From Colias croceus (Eukaryota > Arthropoda > Insecta > Lepidoptera > Pieridae), in contig NC_059566.1 of NCBI RefSeq assembly GCF_905220415.1, positions 4,956,001 through 5,020,000 on the forward strand: DNA of 64,000 bases. Reading direction: 5' to 3'. A model generated the notes under the pieces. That model had not been told where the DNA came from. It worked only from the letters and a program-made list of their open reading frames with translations, and ran no database searches. The position numbers were made by a program, and so were the translations under genes. Numbering within the stretch: the first letter of the stretch is position 1; each line of letters starts with the position of its first letter. This document shows, piece by piece, positions 55,701-64,000 of the stretch.

Positions 55701-58700
55701 TGACGCATACACATAGTGACGTCATACTCACAAACACACATACATACAAAGTAACTTGTACCGATTTTCGAATGTAGGATTAAATGTAAAATTTGTTTTT
55801 AAAAACTATTTTTTGTATTTTCTTTAAATTGCCTAGTGTGGGTACTACAGGGAATCCTTTTTAATAAACATAGATTAAGCCAATATGTGTAAAGTGAGCA
55901 ACGTCAATCTAAGTGTATCTGTGTAAAAACATTTGGTTTATAAATAAATATATTTTTCATTTTTCAAATAGCCTAATAGCAAATATAAACATAGAATATT
56001 CGCATTACAGAATGGGAACGAGGGGCCAATTCCGAAGCTGAGCTGGACATCATCAATGTTGAGAACACCTCGTCGTGTGAGTATTAATTATTATGTATTA
56101 TACATTTCTAGTGCTTAATATATTAAGAAATGAAAGAGTAAAATTACCGTCATGTAGTGAGGTGACGATTTTTGTATCGTTGCCAAAAAGTTTCACTTCT
56201 GACACGTGTGTTCAGTACACACGCTCTTCTTTAATAAAGTGCTTTCAACAATAAGGCTTAGTTGCGCCATATTTAATTTATTGTTTCAATTTATGGTCAA
56301 ATTTAACAATAACAGTAACGGTATGTATCTCCGGAACGGGTTGCACCAACGTACTTGACACTTCGAACACGTGACACTCGACACTTCAAACACGGCACTT
56401 AACACGTGACACTCGACACTTCACACACGGCACTTAACACCTGAAACTCGACACTTGACACTCGACACTTCACACACGACACTTAACACCTGATACTCGA
56501 CACTTGACACTCGACACTTCATACACGACTGAATACTCCATAGCATCGAGTTATCCCAATGACGGTAAGCTTAACAATTAAATTAATCAGTGTCCGGAAT
56601 TTTTTATTTTTTAAAACACGCACGGTACTCGTACCGATCAGCAGTTTGTCCGGGAAGCAGCAGTTGAATAATTTCCATCCATTTCGTATTTCATGTAGAC
56701 AATAGTTTTTTATTCATCCGCTTAAATAGTTTAAACACTTTTACGTTCTTAAACACGACTCTTCACACACCTGACACTTAAATCATGACACTTACACACG
56801 ACAAAAAAAAATGAAATTTTGTCAATTTTATCAGCATTTCGTTTCCTTTTTAAATAACTAGATTTCCACCCGCGGCTTCGCCCGCGTTTGCAAAGGAAAA
56901 TCCGCATAGTTCCCGTTCCCGTGGGATTTACGGGATAAAAACTATCCTATGTGTTAATCCTAGTTACCCTCTATATGTGTGCTAAATTTCATTGTAATCG
57001 GTTCAGTAGTTTTTACGTGAAAGAGTAACAAACATCCATACATCCATACAAACTTTCGCATTAATAATATTAGTAGGATAATTGCATACATGTGTGTGCG
57101 CAGACCGGCGCGGCTGCTCGTGCTCGCGCGGCGCGGCGGCGGTGCGGCGGCTCGCGCCCGCGCTCGGCCTCGCGCCCGACGCGCTGCACCAAGACATGAA
57201 GTACCTGCTCGACTCGGGTCAGTGCTCCCCTCTTGCCGATCACGTACAGCCTACAGTCTGCTCAGATAAATGGGCTGTCTGACAGTGAAATAATTTTTCA
57301 AATCGGACCAGTGGTTCGTGAGATTAGCGCGTTCAAACTGTTCAGTTTAATAATTTTTGTATAGATGGATATATAAGTGTTTTTTTTACAATTTTGTGGT
57401 TAAATCGATATATTGACAGGGTTCGAGAAATAAAGAAGAAATTGCGCTTTCTGTAATCACAAATATTTACTTTTATTCAAACGCAATTAAATATGACATT
57501 TTAGTACAGGTATTCTGAACATAACTTACCTGTAATGACAAAAAAAAAATTAAAGCCTTTACTTCTAGACATTTATTTAAACCGGGAAATTATGTTTTTG
57601 TAAATGAACATAACCTCACTTTCTTCAATGAAAAAAAAATTTCAATACAGAGGCTCGCTGTCACTGACACGACTTTGACAGTTCTGTAGAATACATCCTA
57701 AATCGGTATATAAAAAGAAACGACCGTGGGTAAGTGATGAATTGTTTACATCGATTGAAATAATATGTTAGTGTGTATGTACAGGTGAACTGTGCGACGC
57801 GCGTCTGACGTGGCGGTCGGAAGGCGCGTTCGGGTTCCGCGGTGCGTTAGAGCTGCCCTGTCACACGCTGCTGCTCGCTGCTAGATCGAGGTTCTTCCGG
57901 TAGGTGTAGATTGATGTATAACACGTACAACATACACATACAATGCAGTACAGTCAGAAGCATAAATATATTACTATTTGCAGATTAGCAAAAATATCTG
58001 TCACAAGAACGAGTTCAATAATATCTGCCTGCCCGTATACAGCAAAAATATCTGACATTAGTAGGCAGCATAATAAAGTGGCATCAAAATTATGTGACGA
58101 AAATGTACAGCAAATAATTGTGATAACCTCTCACAGCATAAATATGTGACATCAACTAGGTGACAATAATATCAATAGTATCTGACACAATTTTGTATTT
58201 CTGCATTTTTCATCGATTCCTCACAAAAAGCATAAATATGTGACATCAACTAGGACGCAATAATATCTGACACAATTTTATATTTTTGCATTTTGCATTG
58301 ATTCCTTACAAAGAGCATAAATATGTGACATCAACTAGGTGGCAATAATATCTGGCGTCCATGACATGTTTGATATATTATAACATAGAGCGCCGGTATA
58401 TGTCTAACGCGATCATTGAATGACGACATTCAATTGAATGACTAGGCCGAACGTTGATTTTGCAACCGTCACTCAACGTCCAACTAGTTAGCGGATTATA
58501 ACATAGCCCTTAACGGATGTAAGGCTCGGCATATTGTTGAACTAGCTTCCGCCCGCGACTCCGTCCGCGCGGATGTCGGTCTTCGCGTGGATGGTTTATT
58601 TCTCCATTTTGAGTAACTCTGACAATGACATCTTATAAATATCTATTGGACCCAAATACGGCTAGGCCTATAATAATACGCAACGTGTGTTCGCGGTTCT

Positions 58701-61700
58701 ACAGAACAACGTCTATGGATAAAACTGAAAAATTAAGATTAATTTTTTTCTGCGTATTTTTCCAGGATAAAAAGTATCCTATTTTACGCCCAGGATAATA
58801 AGGTATAATTATACCAAGTTTCATCGAAATCGAACCGTTAGTTTTCACGTGATGCCTGAACATACAGACAGACAGACAGACAGACAAAAATTTTTTTAAT
58901 TACATATTTGGGTTTGGTATCGATCCAGTAACACCCCCTGCTATTTATTTTTTCAATATTTTCAATGTACAGAATTGACCCTTCTACAGATTTATTATAT
59001 GTATAGATAGATGACTATTGCGTTCATTGAAAAACAAAATTTGCTGAGAATTTACATTATCCACAAGAAGACGGTTGCGAGCAGCGCTGGCGCCTATTTC
59101 TGTGTATTTAAAAATTATATCGAACTCAACCACACCACCATATCCAGACCAACGACTACTGTGCTAAATGACGTTTAGAAATTGACGAGTTGTCCTTTAG
59201 TCATTAAATAAATGTCGCCATGAATGAAATGAACGCGCCAGTCATTCAATCAAATAGCACATTCTACCAGATGACTGCGACATAGGTATATAATTATTAT
59301 GTCAAAAGCCGCTAACGTCAAACAAAACAAAATAAATTCGAAATGTGACATGCTAGCCGCGGATAGATCATAGAAAATATATCACTGTGAATATTTCAAT
59401 TTAATCGTGATATAATATTATGATATATCTAGACATAAATGTAGTATGCATACAATAAATAACGTAAATAATATTTATTTGTTTTGTAAATTTTAAATTC
59501 AACTGAAAATATAATCGTGTCAGATATTATTGCCTCCTAGGCGACGTCACATATTTATGCTGTGAGAGGTTATCACAATTATTTGCTGTACATTTTCGTC
59601 ACATAATTTTGATGCCACTTTATTATGCTGCCTACTAATGTCAGATATTTTTGCTGTATACGGGCAGACAGATATTATTGAATTTGTTCTAGTGACAGAT
59701 ATTTTTGCACATCGCCCCCTAGGCATATTAAATTGCTCGTGACTGTACATACGACAAATTCGATACGTTAAAAATATATAATTTGTGAATAATTTTGAAG
59801 TGAAACTTCTTCATATATATAACTTCAGCAGCGTGATGTCGCGGCGCGCGGGGGCGGGCGGCGCCGTGTGCGTGGACGAGAAGGTGCTGCCGCGCCGCTT
59901 CGCGCACGCGCTGCTGCACGCCGCATACACCGACCAGGTGAGCGGCACACAGTTTCCGGACTTATGGAAATTTCCCTTTCTTATAGAAATTTTTCCGTCT
60001 TATGGAAATTTTCCTGACTTATAGAAATTTTCCTGACGTATAGAAATTTTCTTGACTTATCGTAATTTTCCCGACTTATGGATTTTTCCTGGCGTATAGA
60101 AATTTTCCTGTCTTATCGAAATTTTCCTGGCGTATTGAAATTTTCCTGGCTTATAAACATTTTCCTGACGTATAGAAATTTTCCTGACATTGAAATTTTC
60201 CTGACGTATTGAAATTTTCCTTGTTTATAGAAATTTTCCTGGCGTATAGAAATTCTTATGGAAATTTTCCAAATTTAGAAATTTTCCCGACTTATGGAAA
60301 TTTTCCTGACGTATAGAAATTTTCCTTGTTTATAGAAATTTTCCTTATGGAAATTTTCCAGCGTTTAGAAATTTTCCTGTCTTATCGAAATTTTCCTGTC
60401 GTATAGAAATTTTCCTGACGTAAGGTAATTTTCCTGGTGTATAGAAATTTTCCTGGCTTATAAACATTTTCCTGACTTATACAAATTTTTCTTATCTATA
60501 TAAATTTTCCTGGCGTATAGAAATTTTCCTGTCTTATCGAAATTTTCCTGGCGTATAGAAATTTTCCTGGCTTATAAACATTTTCCTGACATACAAATTT
60601 TCCTTATCTATATAAATTTTCCTGGCGTATAGAAATTTTCCTGGCTTATAAACATTTTCCTGACGTATAGAAATTTTCCTGACGTATAGAAATTTTCCTG
60701 ACGTATAGAAATTTTCCTTGTTTATAGAAATTTTCCTGGCGTATAGAAATTCTTTCTTATGGAAATTTTCCCGACTTATGGAAATTTTCCTGATTTATCG
60801 TAATTTTTCTGTCGATCGAAATTTCCCTAACTATTGTTAAAATCATTTTTCCTACCTAGTATTTAAAAGTGTATTGTCTATTTGCAGGTGGACTTGTCTT
60901 TGATCGGTCGCAACTCGTCGCCGCCATCGTCTGCAACTAGTACCATCAGTAGTAGTCTGGTTAGTACATTTTTTCATTTATTTGTTTTTTTTTGCTTTCA
61001 ATTTTGAACTATTTTTAGAAAAATATTTGATAATATTTTATTTTAATCATATTTATTTTTATTTGTTTCACATTCTTTGTTTATTCTTAACAACTAATTA
61101 TTATTTATCATACAATTTGTAAATATTTATGGATAAGTTCAAATAATGCTTTAAAAACGTCGATTAAATTTATTATTACAGACTCGTGGAAGTAGTTCGC
61201 GCAGCTCAACGACAGCGCTGCTCGATGACGCCTTTCAGCTTTATGAGATTGCGAGGTTTGTATTAAATATTAATATTTATAAGTAATTGAATGTTCTTTG
61301 TTATTAGACCATGTCATATCGCATTATCATACAAAATAATGACGATAGCACAGCAGAATTATTATTTTTTGCTTTTCTTTATTCTTTCTGCTGCTACTGT
61401 TTCCAGAAACAATTGTATCACTAAATGTTTTAGTTTGAATTACGTATTGTAGTATTTTCGTATATTGATGATAAAAATAAATCAACAATGTTGGTCGATC
61501 GAAATAATAATTATAATAACAAAAAAATTAAAATCGTGGCTTATAAATCACTGTCTCTATTCCTTAAACGAATTTTTTAGATTATAATTCCCGAATTTTG
61601 TAATGGAGAAAATAATAACGTTAAGAATCAATTATTATATTGTAATAATCAATTTGTACTAATAAATAAAATTGTAATATTGCTGTATTATAATGTATAT

Positions 61701-63695
61701 CTATAATAATAATAACTTAACTAAAATATTTGTATGCCAATTTGTTGGCGAATTGTGCGGATGTGAAACTTGTTATATAAAAACTTTGTAACCACAATTC
61801 TTACAAATAAATTATTATCAATTATCAATATTTGTGTTGTTGTTGAAGATGACAATATTCGATATGTTTCCGATAACATCGTCTCGGTACAGGTTCCTAG
61901 AGATGCCCATCGCGGTGCAGGGCTGCGAGGACGCGATCGTGCTGCAGCTGAGCGCCGACACGCTGCCGCACGTGCTGCGCTGGTGCAGCGCGCCGCACGC
62001 CTCCGCCTGGGTGCGCCGGTACGTGCGGACATACACACACGTGTTACATGTGTTAGCCACTCTGTGCAGCGTGTAACACGTGCTGCCACTGTACAGTGTG
62101 TTACACGTGCTGCCACTGTACAGCGTTATACACGTGCTGCCACTGTACAGCGTGTTACACATGTTAGGCACTCTGTAAAGCGTGTTAGTTTCTCTGTACG
62201 GCGTGTTACACATGTTAGGCACTCTGTATAGCGTGTTAGTTTCTCTGTACAGCGTGTTACACATGTTAGGCACTCTGTAAAGCGTGTTAGTTTCTCTGTA
62301 CGGCGTGTTACACATGTTAGGCACTCTGTATAGCGTGTTAGTTTCTCTGTACAGCGTGTTACACATGTTAGGCACTCTGTATAGCGTGTTAGTTTCTCTG
62401 TACAGCGTGTTACACATGTTAGGCACTCTGTAAAGCGTGTTAGTTTCTCTGTACAGCGTGTTACACATGTTAGGCACTCTGTATAGCGTGTTAGTTTCTC
62501 TGTACAGCGTGTTACACACGTAAGTCTTGCGGTCTCGTACAGTACAGTGGTGTGCGCGTTGCAGGCAGGCGATGCGCTACTTGCGCGACGAGTTCCCGGC
62601 GATCATGTCCTCGAGCGGCGCGGCGCGGCTGAGCAGCGCGGCGGTGGGCGAGGCGCTCGCGTCGCCCTTCCTGCAGGCCAGCGAGGCGCAGGCGCTGCGC
62701 GCGCTGCTGCGCTGGGCCGAGCGCGCGCACGCGCCGCCCGAGCCCGCGCCCAACGTGCTGCGCCACGCGCCGCACGCCGCGCGCCGCGCGCGGGGCCGGC
62801 GCCGCGACCTGGCCGACCGCGCGCTGCGCGACGCGCTGGCCCCGCTCGCGCCGCTCGTGCGCGCCGAGCACCTGCCGCCCGACTGCCCGCTGCTGCACCA
62901 GGTACCACGCGACACGGCACGTGACATTCGACACGCAACATTCGACACACGCGACACAACACGTGACATTCGACACACGCGACACAACACGTGACACAAC
63001 ACGTGACATTCGACACATGTGACACAACACATGACATTCGACACGCGACACAACACGTGACATTCGACACGCGACACAACACGTGACATTCGACACACGT
63101 GACACAACACGTGACACCAAGTACTTGGGACTCAATACCATGTACTCGGTACTTAGTACTTGGTGACATGCAACGCACGCGACGTCCATCTATTGTGTAA
63201 TCAAACATCGTTTTCTTCGCTCCGTCTACTTTTTCCTTGCGTGCTCTTCTGTATACGGTAAAATAATTTTGAAAAAATAAAATTTCTAACAAAATTGAAA
63301 ATTTTTAGAAACCATTAAAACTGCTTTCCGAACCGTTTGGAATGTATTATTTCCTGTATTTTGACGATTCTAAAAAAAGTTTAATGACGTCTAATGAAAC
63401 GTCTGTCCAACCAAAATACAAATTGGTGTTTCGAGTTTAATATTTGCACACCCAATCGATGGGTAGAATGTATTAGCCACATAATATTGTAATTAAAACA
63501 TCTATAATTTGTAACTACATTCTTGCAAATAAATATAAATATAATTATAATTAGAATGTGCGTGTATGTGTGCAGGCGGTGCGTCGCGGCGTGTTGGCGG
63601 CGCCGGCGGAGGGCGCGTGCAGCGCGGACGCGTGGCTCGGCCGCGGGGCCTTCCGCCCGCCGCGCTGCTTCCTGCCCTACCTCGACGAGATCAAG
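49798..63695 (+). CDS. BTBD7: BTB/POZ domain-containing protein 7, 3'-truncated by window end
   Basis: BTBD7 is a double-BTB protein; in mammals it promotes cleft formation in branching epithelia (family knowledge). Exons: 49798-49824, 50211-50275, 51255-51352, 52787-52967, 53794-53904, 55535-55650, 56011-56076, 57104-57217, 57785-57899, 59829-59937, 60888-60959, 61182-61255, 61893-62018, 62565-62901, 63576-63695; 1731 nt, 577 codons, phase intact throughout. It starts MGAALSH, a potential N-myristoylation signal like the MGA start of human BTBD7; MSRLLCC 14 codons upstream is in frame. ERKKKAGGAGLGTLRRR matches the basic N-terminal block. BTB1 starts LWCDVEVVGAGWSLGAHRAV; BTB2 has LPCHTLLLAARSRFFR; then HALLHAAYTDQVDLSL, FLEMPIAVQGCEDAIV and the BACK-like QAMRYLRDEFPAIMS. 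Coding exons are extremely GC-rich and Ala/Arg-biased relative to surrounding sequence. Confidence 0.93.
50276..52440 (+). other. BTBD7 introns 2 and 3, no other gene
   Basis: AT-rich intronic sequence around exon 51255-51352. A short GATCCGGCTCGAAGGACCAC segment (51631-51650) is inverse to one at 18058-18076, a small dispersed repeat. Nothing else supported. Confidence 0.45.
52440..52745 (+). repeat. 23-bp minisatellite directly upstream of BTBD7 exon 4
   Basis: About 13 units of tatgatagtttgacggYata-ttc with TTTGACGG/TTTTGCGG variants. The array ends some 40 bp before the exon's acceptor at 52786. Confidence 0.9.
52861..53660 (+). repeat. Six-copy 136-bp tandem duplication of an exon 3' end with splice sites
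   Basis: The unit is the last ~105 nt of BTBD7 exon 4 (CTGGAGGCGGGC..GAGCG), its donor GTGAGTGG and a C-rich run ending ccccctccccacag. Donors fall at 52968, 53104, 53240, 53376, 53512 and 53648; acceptors at 52999, 53135, 53271, 53407 and 53543. Copies appear identical. Each extra exon-like part is 104 nt, separated by 32-nt gaps. Confidence 0.95.
54152..55452. mobile_element. CAGGGTG MITE with internal minisatellite
   Basis: The ends CAGGGTGGTATCGTTAAGTG and ..CGATTACACCCTG are inverse, and the arms continue for ~230 bp (gataacaaaaaactttaaac / gtttaaagttttttgttacc). Flanked by TA. The right tip lacks ~25 bp relative to the left. The core 54380-55190 is the GGAAAATGCC minisatellite. Same element as 29905-30968. 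It lies within the BTBD7 intron between exons 5 and 6. Confidence 0.85.
54380..55190 (+). repeat. GGAAAATGCC minisatellite, array 2
   Basis: About 800 bp of degenerate 10-11-bp units (ccggaaaatgcctgggaaat). Long open frames on both strands (repeating PGKCPENAWK or HFPGIFRAFS) are by-products of the unit. Confidence 0.9.
56125..56232 (+). mobile_element. GAAGTGAAACTTC element, 5'-truncated copy f
   Basis: gtcatgtagtgaggtgacga, aaaagtttcacttctgacac, then gtgtgttcagtacacacgct. The left half is lost. Confidence 0.5.
56345..56535 (+). repeat. CACTCGACACTTCACACACG minisatellite
   Basis: Irregular repeats of gacactcgacacttcacaca with ~20-45-bp periodicity in the BTBD7 intron between exons 7 and 8; related in composition to 3290 and 62903. 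Confidence 0.75.
56869..57080 (-). mobile_element. Helitron-like element ending 24 bp before a BTBD7 splice acceptor
   Basis: CTAGATTTCCACCCGCGGCT ... aactttcgcattaataatat-tagtaggat. The exon 8 acceptor (gtgtgtgcgcag) follows at 57103. Confidence 0.7.
58130..58360 (+). repeat. ~95-bp tandem repeat within the TIR element
   Basis: Three copies of gcataaatatgtgacatcaa..taatatctgacacaatttt..tttttgcatt..gattcc. Confidence 0.7.
58542..59008 (-). mobile_element. Helitron-like element with CAGA tract
   Basis: Begins CTAGCTTCCGCCCGCGACTC, cagacagacagacagacaga at 58865, ends cagatttattatatgtatag. The closest relative is 12966-13463 in inverse orientation, sharing cgtggatggtttatttctcc. Confidence 0.75.
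59797..59815 (+). mobile_element. GAAGTGAAACTTC element stub at a splice acceptor
   Basis: ttgaagtgaaacttcttca, the left end of the family, 14 bp upstream of the BTBD7 exon 10 acceptor (aacttcag at 59828). Confidence 0.4.
59955..60830 (+). repeat. GAAATTTTCCTGACGTATA minisatellite in BTBD7 intron 10
   Basis: About 45 degenerate units of 18-20 bp, gaaattttcctgRcgtata, with local higher-order blocks (cttataaacattttcctg). It begins some 20 bp after the donor of exon 10 and ends ~55 bp before exon 11. Confidence 0.92.
62035..62522 (+). repeat. 51-bp minisatellite in BTBD7 intron 13
   Basis: A shorter early form (cacgtgctgccactgtacag) then six or more units of gcgtgttacacatgttaggc..actctgta.agcgtgttagtttctctgta. 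The 51-bp period is a multiple of three, which alone keeps some frames open. Confidence 0.92.
62903..63172. repeat. ACGTGACATTCGACAC minisatellite plus GTACTTGG block, second locus
   Basis: About a dozen units of acaacacgtgacattcgaca with acacgcgac spacers, then aagtacttgggactcaatac and gtacttagtacttggtgaca. Same two components and order as 3290-3470. Confidence 0.85.
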
Positions 63696-63809
63696 GTGAC
63701 CGCACACACACACACACACACACACACACTACACGGACGCGTGGCTCGGCCGCGGGGCCTTCCGCCCGCCGCGCTGCTTCCTGCCCTACCTCGACGAGAT
63801 CAAGGTGAC

Positions 63810-63864
<55 letters not shown>

Positions 63865-63942
63865 CACGGACGCGTGGCTCGGCCGCGGGGCCTTCCGCCC
63901 GCCGCGCTGCTTCCTGCCCTACCTCGACGAGATCAAGGTGAC

Positions 63943-63975
<33 letters not shown>

Positions 63976-64000
63976 CACGGACGCGTGGCTCGGCCGCGGG
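63627..64000 (+). repeat. Tandem duplication of BTBD7 exon 15 3' end with donor, continuing past the window
   Basis: Units start at 63627, 63735, 63868 and 63979 with GGACGCGTGGCTCGG and end GAGATCAAG|GTGACC followed by (CA)n of different lengths, then ctacac. Only the first is joined to the exon's acceptor at 63575; later copies have a donor but no AG acceptor before them. Confidence 0.93.

Larger units (their letters stand above)
57945..59750. mobile_element. TIR element with TA flanks, carrying a nested Helitron
   Basis: The left arm (57951-~58170) and right arm (~59515-59748) are inverse: CAGTCAGAAGCATAAATA vs TTGCTCGTGACTG tips, then caaaaatatctgtcac / gtgacagatatttttg and gcataaatatgtgac / gtcacatatttatgc. 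Flanks are TA. CAGT-type tips and TA targets suggest a Tc1/mariner-derived MITE. The interior holds the Helitron at 58542-59008 and other sequence. It fills BTBD7 intron 9. Confidence 0.65.

Noticed and set aside
60000..60830. Regularly spaced repeats that could be mistaken for a CRISPR array
   Set aside because: Units are contiguous and degenerate without unique spacers, and the genome is eukaryotic; it is an intronic minisatellite.
61770..63292. Frames of 125-233 codons in the 51-bp and CGACAC arrays and opposite exon 14
   Set aside because: Repeat-driven or antisense to the BTBD7 exons; no start context or recognisable domain.

Overview
The window is eukaryotic and almost certainly lepidopteran (moth or butterfly). 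It is AT-rich, its genes have many short exons, and it carries insect-type TTAGG tracts. It is crowded with non-autonomous Helitron-like elements (5' ends like ACTAATATTATAAATGCG, 3' ends like GGGCGGAAAGCTAG), MITEs and LINE tails of kinds I know from Lepidoptera. The species cannot be named from the sequence.

I reconstructed five host genes by hand; in the four multi-exon ones reading-frame phase is preserved across every junction. (1) 3025-7711, plus strand: a PEA3/ETV-type ETS transcription factor (Ets96B-like), eight coding exons, 274 aa. (2) 17611-29004, minus strand: mitochondrial carrier SLC25A42, seven coding exons, 325 aa, with a 7.8 kb first intron that holds an intact copia retrotransposon in opposite orientation. 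(3) 34842-39028, minus: TXNDC9, five exons, 212 aa. (4) 41923-43839, minus: RFWD3, a RING/WD40 ubiquitin ligase, 638 aa in one coding exon. (5) 49798 to beyond the window end, plus: BTBD7, 15 coding exons and 577 codons before the sequence stops.

Between and inside them: 1-3 kb holds a Harbinger-type MITE, LINE tails and Helitrons; 9.8-16.6 kb is a repeat nest (LINE remnant, TTAGG tracts, three copies of a terminal-exon-like unit, back-to-back Helitrons); 22.3-26.8 kb is the copia element; 29.3 kb has a long palindrome just upstream of SLC25A42; 29.9-31.0 and 54.2-55.5 kb hold two MITEs built around the same GGAAAATGCC minisatellite; 37.6-38.0 kb is a piggyBac remnant and 39.3-39.8 kb a hAT remnant; 45.1-47.0 kb is a 1.9 kb foldback element with an 11-bp target duplication and a possible captured coding segment, lying between the divergent RFWD3 and BTBD7 genes.

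BTBD7 is the oddest locus. Its introns hold several separate tandem arrays, and at two exons the 3' end plus the splice donor has been tandemly duplicated: six copies of a 136-bp unit, and at least four copies of a 108-133-bp unit. In the first array each extra copy also gains a splice acceptor, making five consecutive exon-like units. The five host genes have no evident shared pathway (transcription, CoA transport, tubulin/chaperonin-linked thioredoxin-like protein, DNA-damage ubiquitin ligase, BTB adaptor); they are simply neighbours. All calls come from reading the sequence; no database search was run.
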